Below, in pieces: positions 26,748-36,164 of a stretch of DNA of 64,000 nt. Origin of the DNA: Pseudomonas viridiflava (lineage in GTDB: Bacteria; Pseudomonadota; Gammaproteobacteria; Pseudomonadales; Pseudomonadaceae); NCBI RefSeq assembly GCF_900583165.1, contig NZ_UTKY01000105.1, positions 1-64,000 of the forward strand, given 5' to 3'. Under the pieces are notes generated by a model. It was not told where the DNA came from. It saw only the letters and a program-made list of their open reading frames with translations, and made no database searches. A program made the position numbers and the translations under genes. Positions within the stretch are counted from its first letter, which is position 1, and each line of letters begins with the position of its first letter.

Positions 26748-28610
26748 ATGAGAATTTCCAAGCTGTACCTGCTGATCGCACTGGCAACCTGTGGTCATGC
26801 CATTGCCGCCGATCTGGCTCTAAGCCCCTGGGCACCCAAGCTCAACGCCGAAGCCATGACCTTCGTGAACACTAACGAACGCCTCACCGCCAGCCCCCGC
26901 GATGGCCTGCAACTGGTGGACGCCAAAGGCACCGAACTGGTCCGCTTCAACGGCAACTTCACCAGCCTCGACACCCGGGCCGCAGGCAGCCAGACACTGG
27001 TAGCCAGCCTCGACAATGATCGCCAGCAAGCCCTGTTGATCAACCTGGACGCGACTGCCAAAACCTTTGGCAAACCGCTCTACCTGCCCACCCGCGACTA
27101 CGCGGTGAACGGCCTGTGCCTGTACCGCGACGCTGCCGCCAACCTGTTCGTATTTCTGGTAGGTGAGGAGGGCAAGGGCGAGCAATGGCTGGTGGGTAAC
27201 GGCGCGACGCTGTTGAACGAAGCTCAGCGTGTACGCGGTCTGCCACTGCCGCCCTCGGCTGAGTTCTGCCAGGTAGATGACACTGCCCATCGCCTGGTGG
27301 TGAACGAGACAAATGTCGGCTGGTGGGCCTACCCCGCGCACCCGGAAGCCGATGTGAAGCGCACGCCCGTGGCGCTGTTCGATAATCCCAAGCGTGAGGC
27401 AGGCGCCATGGCAGTGGTGCCAGGTGGGGTGATTGCGCTGGATCCCAAGACTGCCCAACTGCATCTGTTCCAACAGACCGGCGAACATTGGGTCGAGCAG
27501 CCCAGCCTGACCTTGCCGGGCCTCAAAGAGCCGGAACAACTGACCGTCAACGGCCAGAACCTGCTGGTGCGCGATGACGACAGCGGCAAGCTTTATCAAG
27601 GCAAACTCACTTGGAAGGCCACGCCGGTAGCGGCCGAGCCGGTTCTGCCTGAAGTCGCCGCCGTGCGCCAAACCGACCCGGTGGGTCGCCAAGGGGATGC
27701 CGCCGATGACCCAGCGATCTGGATTCACCCCGAGCAGCCGTCGAAAAGCCGCGTACTGGGTACCAACAAAAAACAGGGCCTGCTGGCCTACGATCTCGAC
27801 GGTAAACTGCTGCAGGAGCTGGCCGTGGGCCGCCTGAACAACGTCGACGTACGCCCCGATTTCAAGCTCGGCGCGCAGACCGTCGACCTGGCTGTGGCGA
27901 GCAACCGCGACCATAACAGCCTGAGCCTGTTCAGCATCGACCGCACCACCGGCGAGTTGCGCGAAGCCGGCGAAGTCGCCACTCCCCTCAAGGCCATCTA
28001 TGGCATCTGCCTGTTCCAGCCCGCCAGCGGCGAGATCTATGCCATCGCCAACGACAAGGACGGCACTTTCCTGCAATACCGCCTGAGCGCGCCAGAAGGC
28101 CGCGTGCAGGGCGAGTTGGTGCGCCAGTTCAAGGTCGACAGTCAGCCCGAAGGCTGCGTGGCCGACGACCAGCGTCAGCGCTTGTTTATCGGTGAAGAAG
28201 ACGTAGGCGTGTGGGCCGTAGACGCCCGCGCCGACCAGCCCGCCACGCTCACCAGCGTGATCAAGGTGGGGCCGCAACTGCATGCAGACGTGGAAGGTCT
28301 TGCGCTGTACCAGAGCAACGCCCGCGATTACCTGGTGATCTCCAGCCAAGGCAACGACAGCTACCTGGTGGTAGATGCCGAGCCACCGTTCGCCACCCAC
28401 GGTGCATTCCGCGTTGGCCTCAACGCTGCGGCCGGTATCGACGGTGCTTCGGAGACCGATGGCCTGGAAGTCACCGCCATCAACCTGGGCGGGCCGTGGA
28501 GCCAAGGCATGCTGGTGGTGCAGGACGGGCGCAAGCGCATGCCCGAGCAAGCGCAGAACTTCAAGTTCGTGCCCTGGGCGGAGGTCACGCGCGCGCTGAA
28601 ATTGCCGTGA
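26748..28610 (+). CDS. Two-domain beta-propeller phytase
   Basis: 620 residues with a signal peptide (MRISKLYLLIALATCGHAIA). The second half (about 305-620) is a beta-propeller phytase: GDAADDPAIWIHP near 317, LGTNKKQGLLAYDL, RLNNVDVRPDF and EGCVADDQRQRLFIGEEDVGVW, which carry the calcium- and phosphate-binding acidic and basic residues of the family. The first half (about 25-300) looks like a second, degenerate propeller without DDPAIW, an arrangement known in dual-domain phytases. It removes phosphate from phytate outside the cytoplasm. AAGGA precedes the ATG. It follows the receptor gene and leads into the TolQ/TolR/TonB genes. Confidence 0.9.
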   Translation: MRISKLYLLIALATCGHAIAADLALSPWAPKLNAEAMTFVNTNERLTASPRDGLQLVDAKGTELVRFNGNFTSLDTRAAGSQTLVASLDNDRQQALLINLDATAKTFGKPLYLPTRDYAVNGLCLYRDAAANLFVFLVGEEGKGEQWLVGNGATLLNEAQRVRGLPLPPSAEFCQVDDTAHRLVVNETNVGWWAYPAHPEADVKRTPVALFDNPKREAGAMAVVPGGVIALDPKTAQLHLFQQTGEHWVEQPSLTLPGLKEPEQLTVNGQNLLVRDDDSGKLYQGKLTWKATPVAAEPVLPEVAAVRQTDPVGRQGDAADDPAIWIHPEQPSKSRVLGTNKKQGLLAYDLDGKLLQELAVGRLNNVDVRPDFKLGAQTVDLAVASNRDHNSLSLFSIDRTTGELREAGEVATPLKAIYGICLFQPASGEIYAIANDKDGTFLQYRLSAPEGRVQGELVRQFKVDSQPEGCVADDQRQRLFIGEEDVGVWAVDARADQPATLTSVIKVGPQLHADVEGLALYQSNARDYLVISSQGNDSYLVVDAEPPFATHGAFRVGLNAAAGIDGASETDGLEVTAINLGGPWSQGMLVVQDGRKRMPEQAQNFKFVPWAEVTRALKLP

Positions 28611-28657
28611 GTCGTCATCACCCGGTCATGTCTTTTTAATCGAATAGGAGCTCTACC

Positions 28658-29350
28658 ATGCAAGCGACGATGGAACATATGACGATCTGGGGCCTGATCA
28701 CCGACGCTAGCCTGTTGGTCAAGGCGGTGATGCTCACCTTGCTGCTGGCCTCCGTGGTCAGTTGGTACTTGATCATCCAGCGCGGCACCGTGCTGCGTCG
28801 CATGGAACGTCAGTTGAACGGCTTTGTGCAGCGCTTTCGTGCGGCGCCCGACTTGCAGCCGCTGTACCGCGAAACGGTGCAGGCGGGCGAGGGTGGCATT
28901 GCACCGATCTTTATCGCCGGGGTGCAGGAATACCAGCATCTGCACAGCCATGACCCGGCCGTGCTGGAAGGCGTTGAGCGGGCGTTGCAGGTGGCGATCA
29001 CCGAACAGGAGATCGAGCTGGAAAAGGGCCTGCAGTTCCTGGCCACCGTGGGTTCGGTCAGCCCCTATATCGGCCTGTTTGGCACCGTGTGGGGCATCAT
29101 GAATTCCTTTATCGGCTTGTCCCAGGTGCAGCAGGCCACGCTGTCGACCGTGGCGCCGGGTATTGCTGAAGCGTTGATCGCCACGGCCATCGGTTTGTTT
29201 GCGGCCATTCCAGCGGTGATTGCCTATAACCGCTTTGCCGCCCGTGGCCAGACCTTGCTCACCCGCTACTACGCCTTCGGCAACGAGCTGCAAGTACGCC
29301 TGCATCGCACCTTGCGCGGTACGCCAATCAACCTGGCCGTGGCCGCCTGA
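28658..29350 (+). CDS. ExbB/TolQ-family proton channel protein
   Basis: 230 residues, three membrane helices (about 20-40, 130-150 and 165-190) and the MotA/TolQ/ExbB signature (GSVSPYIGLFGTVWGIM, then APGIAEALIATAIGLFAAIPAV in two blocks). The pattern is nearer TolQ than the longer ExbB. It forms the proton channel that powers TonB with the next gene product. AGGAG precedes the ATG, and exbD/tolR follows 14 bases later. Confidence 0.9.
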   Translation: MQATMEHMTIWGLITDASLLVKAVMLTLLLASVVSWYLIIQRGTVLRRMERQLNGFVQRFRAAPDLQPLYRETVQAGEGGIAPIFIAGVQEYQHLHSHDPAVLEGVERALQVAITEQEIELEKGLQFLATVGSVSPYIGLFGTVWGIMNSFIGLSQVQQATLSTVAPGIAEALIATAIGLFAAIPAVIAYNRFAARGQTLLTRYYAFGNELQVRLHRTLRGTPINLAVAA

Positions 29351-29364
29351 ACAGGAGCAAGACC

Positions 29365-29811
29365 ATGCTGACCAGGCCGCAACGCAAGCACGGGCCCAAG
29401 GCCGAAATGAACGTGGTGCCCTATATCGACGTGATGCTGGTGCTGCTGGTGATCTTTATGGTCACCGCACCCATGCTGACCCAGGGTGTAAAAATCGAAC
29501 TGCCCAAGGTCGCCGCCGAGGCATTGGCCACTGACACGCGCCAGCAGATCCTGACGTTGTCGGTGAAGGCCGATGGTGGCTATTACTGGAACCTGGGCGG
29601 TGAACTCGACACCCAGCACCAGACCGACAGTGCCGTGAGCCTGGATGAAATGGGGGCCAAGGTCATGCAAGTGGTGGCGGCGCGCAGCGACACTCAGGTG
29701 TATATCCGCGCCGATGATAACGCCGGCTACGGCCGGGTGGTGGCGGCCATGGCGGTGTTGCAGAAAGGCGGTGTCAGCAACCTGGGGCTGGTGACCGAGG
29801 CCCCGCAATGA
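29365..29811 (+). CDS. ExbD/TolR-family protein
   Basis: 148 residues, one N-terminal membrane helix (VPYIDVMLVLLVIFMVTAPM, about 17-36) with the proton-carrying Asp of this family (YID), and a periplasmic domain. Partner of the preceding TolQ/ExbB protein. The stop overlaps the start of tonB (ATGA). Confidence 0.9.
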   Translation: MLTRPQRKHGPKAEMNVVPYIDVMLVLLVIFMVTAPMLTQGVKIELPKVAAEALATDTRQQILTLSVKADGGYYWNLGGELDTQHQTDSAVSLDEMGAKVMQVVAARSDTQVYIRADDNAGYGRVVAAMAVLQKGGVSNLGLVTEAPQ

Positions 29812-30572
29812 CGGCGATGATCATGCACAGTCCAACGCTGACGATGACACCAACAGACCGCTCAGGCTTCTGGCGCAACAGCTTTGCGGCCGGCCTCGCC
29901 GTGGCCCTGCACGTTGGCGTGCTGGCCGCGCTGATGTTGGGTTGGTCGACGCAAAAGCCGCCAGTGGAGGTGCCTCGGGTGATGCATACCCAGTTAGTGA
30001 TCATGCCACCGGCGCCAGCTCCGGTGCCTGAACCGATCGCCGTCCCAGCACCACCGCCGCCAGAGCCGATTGCCGTGCCGGTGCCGCCAAAGCCTGTGGT
30101 TGATCCCCAGATTCAGGCGCAAAAGCTTGAGAAAGCGGCGTTGGCGCGCAAGCGGGTTGAAGAAAAGAAAGTCGAGCAGCAGCAAGAGCGCCTGGCCACC
30201 GAGCAACGCAACCGCGAGCTGGAACAACAGCGCCAGGCCGCCGCCCAAGCTGCACGTCCAGCCACGCCTGCAGCGGCACCGGCACCGGCACCGGCCTTCG
30301 ACAGCCGCCAATATCAGCCCTTGAGCAAAGAGGCCCCGGACTACCCCGAACGTGCCCTGGATAAAAACATCGAAGGCGACTGTTCGGTGGAGTACACCGT
30401 TAACACTCAGGGGCGTGTGGAAAACCCCAAGGTGCTGGACGGGTGTCACCCCTTGTTCATGCGCCCGTCATTGGCGGCGGCGAACACCTTCCGCTATCAG
30501 CCAAGGATCGTGGACGGCAAACCCGTACCCGTGCCGGCAGTGCGCAACACCTTCCACTACCGCATCAAATGA
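29808..30572 (+). CDS. TonB-family energy transducer
   Basis: 254 residues. One membrane helix near 26-46, a proline-rich stretch (about 65-100, PAPAPVPEPIAVPAPPPP), a highly charged helical stretch (about 105-145, KRVEEKKVEQQQERL) resembling TolA, and a C-terminal TonB domain (about 165-254, YPERALDKNIEGDCSVEYTV, then NTFHYRIK). This mixed TonB/TolA layout together with TolQ/TolR-like partners suggests a dedicated transducer for the receptor four genes upstream rather than the housekeeping TonB. Last gene of the operon. Confidence 0.9.
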   Translation: MTAMIMHSPTLTMTPTDRSGFWRNSFAAGLAVALHVGVLAALMLGWSTQKPPVEVPRVMHTQLVIMPPAPAPVPEPIAVPAPPPPEPIAVPVPPKPVVDPQIQAQKLEKAALARKRVEEKKVEQQQERLATEQRNRELEQQRQAAAQAARPATPAAAPAPAPAFDSRQYQPLSKEAPDYPERALDKNIEGDCSVEYTVNTQGRVENPKVLDGCHPLFMRPSLAAANTFRYQPRIVDGKPVPVPAVRNTFHYRIK

Positions 30573-30598
30573 TTTCTCAAGACCGGCAGAGTTCGAAT

Positions 30599-30685
30599 GT
30601 GGGAGGGGGCTTGCCCCCGATAGCAGTATGTCAGTCAATGATGTACTGACTGAACCACTGCCATCGGGGGCAAGCCCCCTCCCAC
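30599..30685. repeat. REPIN 4 (convergent tonB / dehydrogenase)
   Basis: 87-base REP doublet with both arms intact (GTGGGAGGGGGCTTGC and its inverse). It sits between two converging genes and may also act as a terminator. Confidence 0.92.
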
Positions 30686-30698
30686 ATTTTTGACCGAG

Positions 30699-31643
30699 TC
30701 AGGCGTTGGCGAGGTTGGCTAATTCAGAACCCGCCACATACCGTTCCAAATTCGCCAAAAACGCATCCGCAATCTCATGCTTGCTATTGGTCGAAATCGC
30801 CGACGTATGCGGCGACAACCTCACCCGCGGGTGCGTATACAACGGATGCCCATCCGGCAACGGCTCCGGCTCGGTCACGTCCAGCGAAGCCAAGCCGATT
30901 TGCCCGTTATCCAGCGCCTCCAGCAACGCCTCCTGGTCCAACAACCCACCTCGCGCAATATTGATCAGATGCAGCCCCGGTTTGGCGCTGCCCAACACAT
31001 CCCGATTGATGAGGTTGCGCGTGGCCTCGGTCAGCGGTGCCGCCACCACCAAGTGATCGGCGCGGGCGAACAGGTCGTGGATATCCTTGGCCGCTTCCAC
31101 ACCCGCGCTGAACGGTGCCGGGCTTTGACGCAATGCAATCACCTTGATACCCAATGCCAACGCCTTTTGCGCCAGGCGCTCGCCAATCGCACCAAAGCCC
31201 AGGATGCCCAGTGTGGTGCCCTTGAGGGGCCGCAGCGGGGTGAAACTCCACTGCGAATCCTTCACCCAGATATCCGGCAAATGCTTGGCGGCGGCAAAGA
31301 TCGCCGCCAGGGCGAACTCGGCGAGGTTGTCTGCGGCGCTGCCTCGGGAGGTGGTCACGGGCGGGCCGTTGAACAGCCATGAAGGGTAAAAGTCGATGCC
31401 CGACGACACCAGGTGCACCCACTGTGCGCCGTAGGGCCAGCCCGGTGGCGGGGTGTCTGGCGCGGTGTAGCCGCGCACATTGATCGGGCGAGCCAGCAGG
31501 ATAGTGGCCTGGGGCGGTAGGTCGCTCGGCACGCCGACAGGCACGCCGATGACTTGAGCGCCAGGGTGAATCGAGGCGAGGCGTTCGCGGATCACGTCGT
31601 TGAAGTCTTCGTCCAACTGGCTGGCAATGATCACCTGACTCAT
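30699..31643 (-). CDS. D-2-hydroxyacid dehydrogenase
   Basis: 314 residues. The NAD(P)-binding motif GFGAIGERLA is near 148; the catalytic Arg (NIARGGLLDQEAL), Glu (DVTEPEPLPDGHPL) and His (LSPHTSA) of the D-isomer-specific family are present. It interconverts a 2-oxoacid and a D-2-hydroxyacid; the substrate is unknown. I use ATG at 31643, which overlaps the stop of the acyl-CoA-dehydrogenase-like gene (ATGA), rather than the longer open frame. In this island it could handle a 2-oxoacid released from an organosulfur compound (inference). Confidence 0.88.
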   Translation of the reverse strand: MSQVIIASQLDEDFNDVIRERLASIHPGAQVIGVPVGVPSDLPPQATILLARPINVRGYTAPDTPPPGWPYGAQWVHLVSSGIDFYPSWLFNGPPVTTSRGSAADNLAEFALAAIFAAAKHLPDIWVKDSQWSFTPLRPLKGTTLGILGFGAIGERLAQKALALGIKVIALRQSPAPFSAGVEAAKDIHDLFARADHLVVAAPLTEATRNLINRDVLGSAKPGLHLINIARGGLLDQEALLEALDNGQIGLASLDVTEPEPLPDGHPLYTHPRVRLSPHTSAISTNSKHEIADAFLANLERYVAGSELANLANA

Positions 31644-32818
31644 GTGCGTTCCTTTTGACGTTGGGCGAAGACAGCCTTGCCGACGCCCTGCAATACGGCG
31701 TCGTTTTGTGGGGTATGCACGCGGCTGCACAGCACGTCGCGGTAGTGACGTTGCAAGGGGTTGAACCGCGACAGACCAGGGTTGCCCGAGGCTTCGATGG
31801 CCAGCTCTACGACGCGGATCGCGTTGTTGGTCACCAGGTATTTTATTTGCGCCGCATTGGCCGCCGGCGTGTGGCCTTCGGCGGCGGCGTCCAGCAGGCT
31901 GCGGTTGGCAAACAGCAGGGTGTCGATATGGCCGACGGTCTCCTGGAAGCGCGGCAAGGTCGACAGCGACGCACCGAGGTTGGACGGCGCGCGCTCTTCC
32001 AGCCAGTTCACCAGCCAGTCCCGTGCGGCTTGGGCTACGGCGTCGTATACCGAGGAGAGCAACACCGACATCCACAGGAAGCCTTCGCCATCCAGCTCCG
32101 GCGACGGCGCGCTCCACGGGCTGACGCTGACGGCGTGGTCGAGCGGCACCAGCACATTGTCGAGCACCACTTCGTGGCTGCAGGTGGCGCGCATGCCCAG
32201 GTGGTCCCAGGTGTCGATGATGGTGATGCCGGGGCTGTCTTTGGGAACCAGCCAGGCGCCTACCAGCGGGTCGACGTCATCACTGCGGCCCCAGACGCTG
32301 AACCAGCTCAGGCCATGGCTGCCGGTGGAGTAGATCTTGCGGCCGCTGATGCGCCAGCCTTCGGCGGTACGCACGGCGATGGTCGCTGGCAAGCCGCCAC
32401 GGGCCGGGGTGCCGAGGTCGGGTTCGACGCGCAAGGCGTTGATCAGCGCGCCGTTGCGCACTGCATCTTCGGCCACTTGGGTACGCAGGTGCGCGGGCCA
32501 GGTCTTGCTGTCTTGCAGGCGGGTGTGTTGCAGGTATTGCATCACCAGGATCAGCGCGGTGGAAGGCTCGCCCTTGGCAATCGCGCTGATGGCCTTGCGC
32601 GCCTGGGGCAGGCTGGCACCGCCGCCGCCGAGGGATTTGGGCACGGTGAGGGCGACCAGGCCGTGCTCGTGCAACAGTTGGAAATTGGCATGGGGGAAGG
32701 CGCCGCTCTCGTCATAGAGGTGCGCGGTGCTGGCCAGCTCGGAGGTGAGGCGTTCGAGCAGGGCTTCGAAATTGGCGACTTCCACGGAGCGTAGAGACGG
32801 TTGAGGGGATGAAGTCAT
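31640..32818 (-). CDS. Acyl-CoA-dehydrogenase-like flavoprotein
   Basis: 392 residues with the acyl-CoA dehydrogenase fold: N-terminal helical domain (HEHGLVALTVPKSLGGGGA), middle beta domain (GWRISGRKIYSTG, MRATCSHEVVLDNVLVP) and C-terminal helical domain (IKYLVTNNAIRVVELAIEASGN). The SfnB/DszC-like branch of this family works as flavin-dependent monooxygenases or dehydrogenases in sulfur-source use; context among sulfonate genes fits that. The specific reaction is not known. Coupled to the downstream dehydrogenase. Confidence 0.83.
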   Translation of the reverse strand: MTSSPQPSLRSVEVANFEALLERLTSELASTAHLYDESGAFPHANFQLLHEHGLVALTVPKSLGGGGASLPQARKAISAIAKGEPSTALILVMQYLQHTRLQDSKTWPAHLRTQVAEDAVRNGALINALRVEPDLGTPARGGLPATIAVRTAEGWRISGRKIYSTGSHGLSWFSVWGRSDDVDPLVGAWLVPKDSPGITIIDTWDHLGMRATCSHEVVLDNVLVPLDHAVSVSPWSAPSPELDGEGFLWMSVLLSSVYDAVAQAARDWLVNWLEERAPSNLGASLSTLPRFQETVGHIDTLLFANRSLLDAAAEGHTPAANAAQIKYLVTNNAIRVVELAIEASGNPGLSRFNPLQRHYRDVLCSRVHTPQNDAVLQGVGKAVFAQRQKERT

Positions 32819-32841
32819 CAGGCATGTACTCGGTTAAAAAT

Positions 32842-32929
32842 GTGGGAGGGGGCTTGCCCCCGATGGCGGTGGTTCAGTCAACTCATCTACTGCCTGACAC
32901 GCCGTCATCGGGGGCAAGCCCCCTCCCAC
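32842..32929. repeat. REPIN 5
   Basis: 88-base REP doublet with both arms intact, in the 127-base gap between the acyl-CoA-dehydrogenase-like gene and the peroxiredoxin-like gene (both minus strand). Confidence 0.92.
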
Positions 32930-32945
32930 AGGGGATCGGCGTGAA

Positions 32946-33629
32946 TCAGATGGCTAGGCGTACAGGCTGTTGGCCCAGCAGTTGCTCCACCACCCTCAAC
33001 ACCGGCTCAGCCTCGGTACGCACCAACCAATCCGGGCTCACTTCTACAAACGCCACCGTCCCATCCTTGGCAATCACCACCACCGTCGGCTGCGGCAGCT
33101 CCCAGGTGCCGGTGCCGGTGGTCGCGCCAATGCTGTTGCCCTTGGCCAATGCGGCATTACGCGAGGCCTCGTCAAAGCTGTAGAGAATGCCCAGGCGTCG
33201 CCCAAGGTTGTTGTCCTTGTCGCTGGCCACCAGCAGTTGCAGGTTGTGGCGGGTCTTGATGTCCACCAGACGCTCAGGCACTTGTGGGCTCACCGCCACC
33301 AGCGGCACCCCCAGTTCCCGCAGGCGGGGGTAGAGCTGGCGCTCGTAATAAGGCAGGGCGATGTTGCAGGCCGGGCAGCCGGCAAAGCGGAAGAACACCA
33401 GCACCGCCGGGCCGTCGGCGAGCAGTAACTCGCGGCTGAGTTCGCCGCCTTCAACATTGAGCAAGGTAAAGGGGTCCAACTCATCGCCGACCTGCACGTA
33501 GTCGTCGGGCCGGGCTTCATCCACCAGGCGCTGGCGCTGGTCGATATTGACCTTTAACGCCTCCGGCGCCCAGGTGGCGACACGTTCGGCGTGCAGCGCT
33601 GCCAGTTGGCGATTCAGGGATTGGCTCAT
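32946..33629 (-). CDS. Peroxiredoxin-like (AhpC/TSA) protein
   Basis: 227 residues with a thioredoxin fold. The active-site motif CPAC (Cys85, Cys88) lies in [15 protein letters not shown], a CxxC rather than the single peroxidatic Cys of standard AhpC, then [14 protein letters not shown]. Probable thiol-dependent peroxide reductase or disulfide reductase. Its start overlaps the stop of the flavin monooxygenase gene (ATGA). A role in detoxifying peroxide or sulfite made by uncoupled monooxygenase turnover is an inference. Confidence 0.82.
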   Translation of the reverse strand: MSQSLNRQLAALHAERVATWAPEALKVNIDQRQRLVDEARPDDYVQVGDELDPFTLLNVEGGELSRELLLADGPAVLVFFRFAGCPACNIALPYYERQLYPRLRELGVPLVAVSPQVPERLVDIKTRHNLQLLVASDKDNNLGRRLGILYSFDEASRNAALAKGNSIGATTGTGTWELPQPTVVVIAKDGTVAFVEVSPDWLVRTEAEPVLRVVEQLLGQQPVRLAI

Positions 33630-34972
33630 GCCAGTGCCTCCTGTTTTTCTTCAACCTCGGCAACGCTGTAGCGGTTGGCCGGCACGTCGAGCCCGAGGTT
33701 GTCTCGCAAGGTATTGCCCGTGTAATCGGTACGGAACAGGCCGCGTTGTTGCAACACCGGCACCACCAGTTCGGTGAAGTATTGCAAGCCATCGGGCAGT
33801 ACCGAGTTGATGATGAAACCGTCGCTCGCGCCACGCTCAAACCACGTCTGGATCGCATCGGCGACCTGTTCCGGGGTACCGACAAAATCACGTTTTGGCC
33901 GTGAGAAACGCAGGGCCACTTCGCGCAGGGTCAGGCCTTCGTCCTTGGCTAACTGCTTGATACGGTCGGAACCGCCGCGCTGGCTGTTGCTGCCGAGATC
34001 GCCGAGGTCTGGGAAGGGTTCATCCAGCGGGTATTTGCTGAAGTCGTGGTCGTTGAACGGGCGGCCGAGGGCGACGATGGCGTCTTCCACGGTGACCAGC
34101 TCCACGGCCTGCTGATAGCGGCTTTCCACCTCGGCTTCATCGCGGCCCACAATCGGGCGAATACCCGGCAGGATCGACAAACTGTCGGCGTCGCGGCCAA
34201 AGCCTATGGCGCGGCGTTTCAGATCTTGGGTATAGGCCAGGCCTTCTTCGATGCTCTCCACATGCACAAAGATCGCATCGGAGTTTTCGGCAGCAAAGTT
34301 GCGCCCGTCTTCGGAGGTGCCGGCTTGGAAAATCACCGGCTGGCCCTGGCGGGAGCGGGCGATGTTCAGCGGGCCTTTGACCGAGAAAAACTCGCCCTTG
34401 TGATTAAGCGCGTGCAGCTTGCCGGGGGTGAAAAACTCGCCGCTTTGCTTGTTGTAGGCAAAGGCGTCGTCTTCCCACGAGTCCCATAGGCCCTTGACCG
34501 TGTTCACGTGTTCCTTGGCGATGCGGTAGCGCACGGCGTGGGGCGGGTGCTCGGCCTTGCCGAAGTTATCGGCGGTGCCGCTGAGCCACGAGGTGACCAC
34601 GTTCCAGCCAGCGCGGCCGCCGCTGATATGGTCCAGGGACGAAAACTGACGCGCCACCTGGTAGGGCTCGGTGTAGCTGACGGTGACAGTGGCGACCAGG
34701 CCGATATGGGTGGTCAGTGCAGCCAGGGCCGAGAGAATGGTCAGCGGCTCGAAACGGTTGAGGTAATGCGGGCTGGATTTGGCGTGGATATGCAGGCTGT
34801 CGGCGATAAAGACGAAGTCGAACTTGGCGGCTTCGGCCAGCTCAGTCTGCTGTCTGTAGAAACCAAAATGGGTACTGGCATTCGGTTGGGCCTGAGGGTG
34901 GCGCCATTCGCCCCAACCGTGACCGACACCATGGACCATTGCACCCAATTTCAATTGACGTGGCTTGCTCAT
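33626..34972 (-). CDS. LLM-class FMN-dependent monooxygenase (NtaA/SnaA/DszA type)
   Basis: 448 residues, TIM-barrel luciferase-like flavoenzyme of the NtaA/SnaA/DszA branch: [35 protein letters not shown]-like [17 protein letters not shown] and [15 protein letters not shown]. Such enzymes need reduced FMN from a separate reductase, not seen here, and cleave C-S or C-N bonds. Middle gene of the substrate-binding-protein / monooxygenase / peroxiredoxin operon, 11 bases after the binding-protein gene. Confidence 0.87.
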   Translation of the reverse strand: MSKPRQLKLGAMVHGVGHGWGEWRHPQAQPNASTHFGFYRQQTELAEAAKFDFVFIADSLHIHAKSSPHYLNRFEPLTILSALAALTTHIGLVATVTVSYTEPYQVARQFSSLDHISGGRAGWNVVTSWLSGTADNFGKAEHPPHAVRYRIAKEHVNTVKGLWDSWEDDAFAYNKQSGEFFTPGKLHALNHKGEFFSVKGPLNIARSRQGQPVIFQAGTSEDGRNFAAENSDAIFVHVESIEEGLAYTQDLKRRAIGFGRDADSLSILPGIRPIVGRDEAEVESRYQQAVELVTVEDAIVALGRPFNDHDFSKYPLDEPFPDLGDLGSNSQRGGSDRIKQLAKDEGLTLREVALRFSRPKRDFVGTPEQVADAIQTWFERGASDGFIINSVLPDGLQYFTELVVPVLQQRGLFRTDYTGNTLRDNLGLDVPANRYSVAEVEEKQEALA

Positions 34973-34983
34973 GTTCTGCTCCT

Positions 34984-35958
34984 TTAGCGAGAGGCTTGGG
35001 AAAGTGGCGCACGCTTGGCGTTAAAGCTTTTATCGAAGCCCTGGGACACGTCGATGTGCTTGGTCAGCAGGCCTTCTTGTTGGTAGATATCGGCGGTCGC
35101 TTGCAGGCCGCTGATCACCGAATCGTCGATGGCCACCGGCGTCAGGCGAGTGTCCTTGGCCACTTCCACATGCACCTCCAGCGGCAGACCGGTGATCTTG
35201 GCCTGGGCGGCGGCGTATTCATTGGGGTGCACGTTGGCCCAGGCGTAGGCACGGTCGAGGCGGGCAACGAAGTCGTCCAACTGCGGGCGCTTGTCGGCGA
35301 TGGCTTGGCTGGTGGCGGCGAGGTACAGGTGGTTGCTCAGCAGCTTGTTGCCGCTGATCAGCACGCGGGCTTTGCTTTGGGAGGTGACGACCGTGGTGTA
35401 CGGGTCCCAGGTGGCCCAGGCGTCGGCGGTGCCATTATCCAGCACCAGGCGCGATTCGCTCGGCAGCAGGAAAATGAACTGCACATCCTTGGTGGTCAGC
35501 CCGGCGGTGGCCAAGGCCTTGATCGCCAGGTAGTGGCCGATGGAACCGCGCCCGGTAACGATTTTTTTGCCTTTGAGGTCGGCGACGGTCTTGATCGGCG
35601 AGTCCTTGTTCACCAGCAGGGCAGTGGTGTTGCGCCCTTCGGCATGGATGATGCTGACCACTTTGAGGGATGCTCCGGCGCCCAGGGCGAACACGTACGG
35701 CGCATCGCCCAAAGCACCGATGTCTACCGCATTAGCGTTCAGGGCCTCACCTAGCGGCGAGGCCGAAGGGAATTCCGACCACTGGATTTCGTAAGGCACG
35801 TTCTTAGCTTCGCCGGAGACTTCCAGCAACGCCTTGATGGTGGATTTCTGATTGGCCACCCGCAGCGGTTGCAGGTCGGCGGCGTGGGCGGTGCCGATCA
35901 GGCCGAGGGCCAGGGCGGTGCCCAGGAGCAAGCGTTTGAAAGGGGTGGTAATGACCAT
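34984..35958 (-). CDS. SsuA-like sulfonate ABC transporter substrate-binding protein
   Basis: 324 residues with a signal peptide ([19 protein letters not shown]). The mature protein has the SsuA/TauA/NMT1-like fold: [48 protein letters not shown] and the domain-closing WDPYTTVV. It binds an aliphatic sulfonate or sulfate ester in the periplasm (inferred from family). The partner permease and ATPase genes are about 10 kb away at 45449-47030. A short motif shared with two other sulfur genes lies in its leader. Confidence 0.88.
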   Translation of the reverse strand: MVITTPFKRLLLGTALALGLIGTAHAADLQPLRVANQKSTIKALLEVSGEAKNVPYEIQWSEFPSASPLGEALNANAVDIGALGDAPYVFALGAGASLKVVSIIHAEGRNTTALLVNKDSPIKTVADLKGKKIVTGRGSIGHYLAIKALATAGLTTKDVQFIFLLPSESRLVLDNGTADAWATWDPYTTVVTSQSKARVLISGNKLLSNHLYLAATSQAIADKRPQLDDFVARLDRAYAWANVHPNEYAAAQAKITGLPLEVHVEVAKDTRLTPVAIDDSVISGLQATADIYQQEGLLTKHIDVSQGFDKSFNAKRAPLSQASR

Positions 35959-35979
35959 GGGGTGCAGGTTCCAGGCAGA

Positions 35980-36045
35980 TCAAGAAAGGGTTCGGTTACC
36001 TCCGCCTGGAGAAGGGGTCGGTGAGTGAGTTGACGTTATTCCCAT
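35980..36045 (-). CDS. Possible leader peptide ending in PTPSPGGG-type motif
   Basis: A 21-codon open frame with ATG start 22 bases upstream of the SsuA-like gene (ATG to TGA). It encodes a Ser/Thr/Pro-rich peptide with the segment PTPSPGGG. The same PxPGGG codon set, with synonymous changes, occurs at the other two leader copies, which supports coding constraint, but those copies lack a clear ATG and the ribosome site here is weak. Confidence 0.35.
   Translation of the reverse strand: MGITSTHSPTPSPGGGNRTLS
35999..36021 (-). promoter_or_regulatory. Shared sulfur-gene leader motif, copy A
   Basis: On the minus strand the leader reads CCGACCCCTTC, then CTCC-AGGC-GGAGG, able to form a short hairpin that hides GGAGG. 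It ends 41 bases before the SsuA-like start. Copies B and C occur before the TauD-like and SsuD-like genes. Confidence 0.6.
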
Positions 36046-36164
36046 AAGAACGCTCTGTGAAGTTCTTTTTGGTTATATGGTAATTATCAAAATAATGCAT
36101 TATGTAGTGACTGATTATTCTGTTATTGCATTTGATGTGGCCTTGTCCCAGGTTGTCGGCGGCC

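Noticed and set aside
26820-28550. 576-codon minus-strand open frame across the phytase
   Set aside because: Antisense to the phytase, no domain features.
30699-32117. Longer 472-codon form of the hydroxyacid dehydrogenase
   Set aside because: The extra N-terminus is out-of-frame acyl-CoA-dehydrogenase gene. ATG at 31643 overlaps the upstream stop and gives the usual family length.
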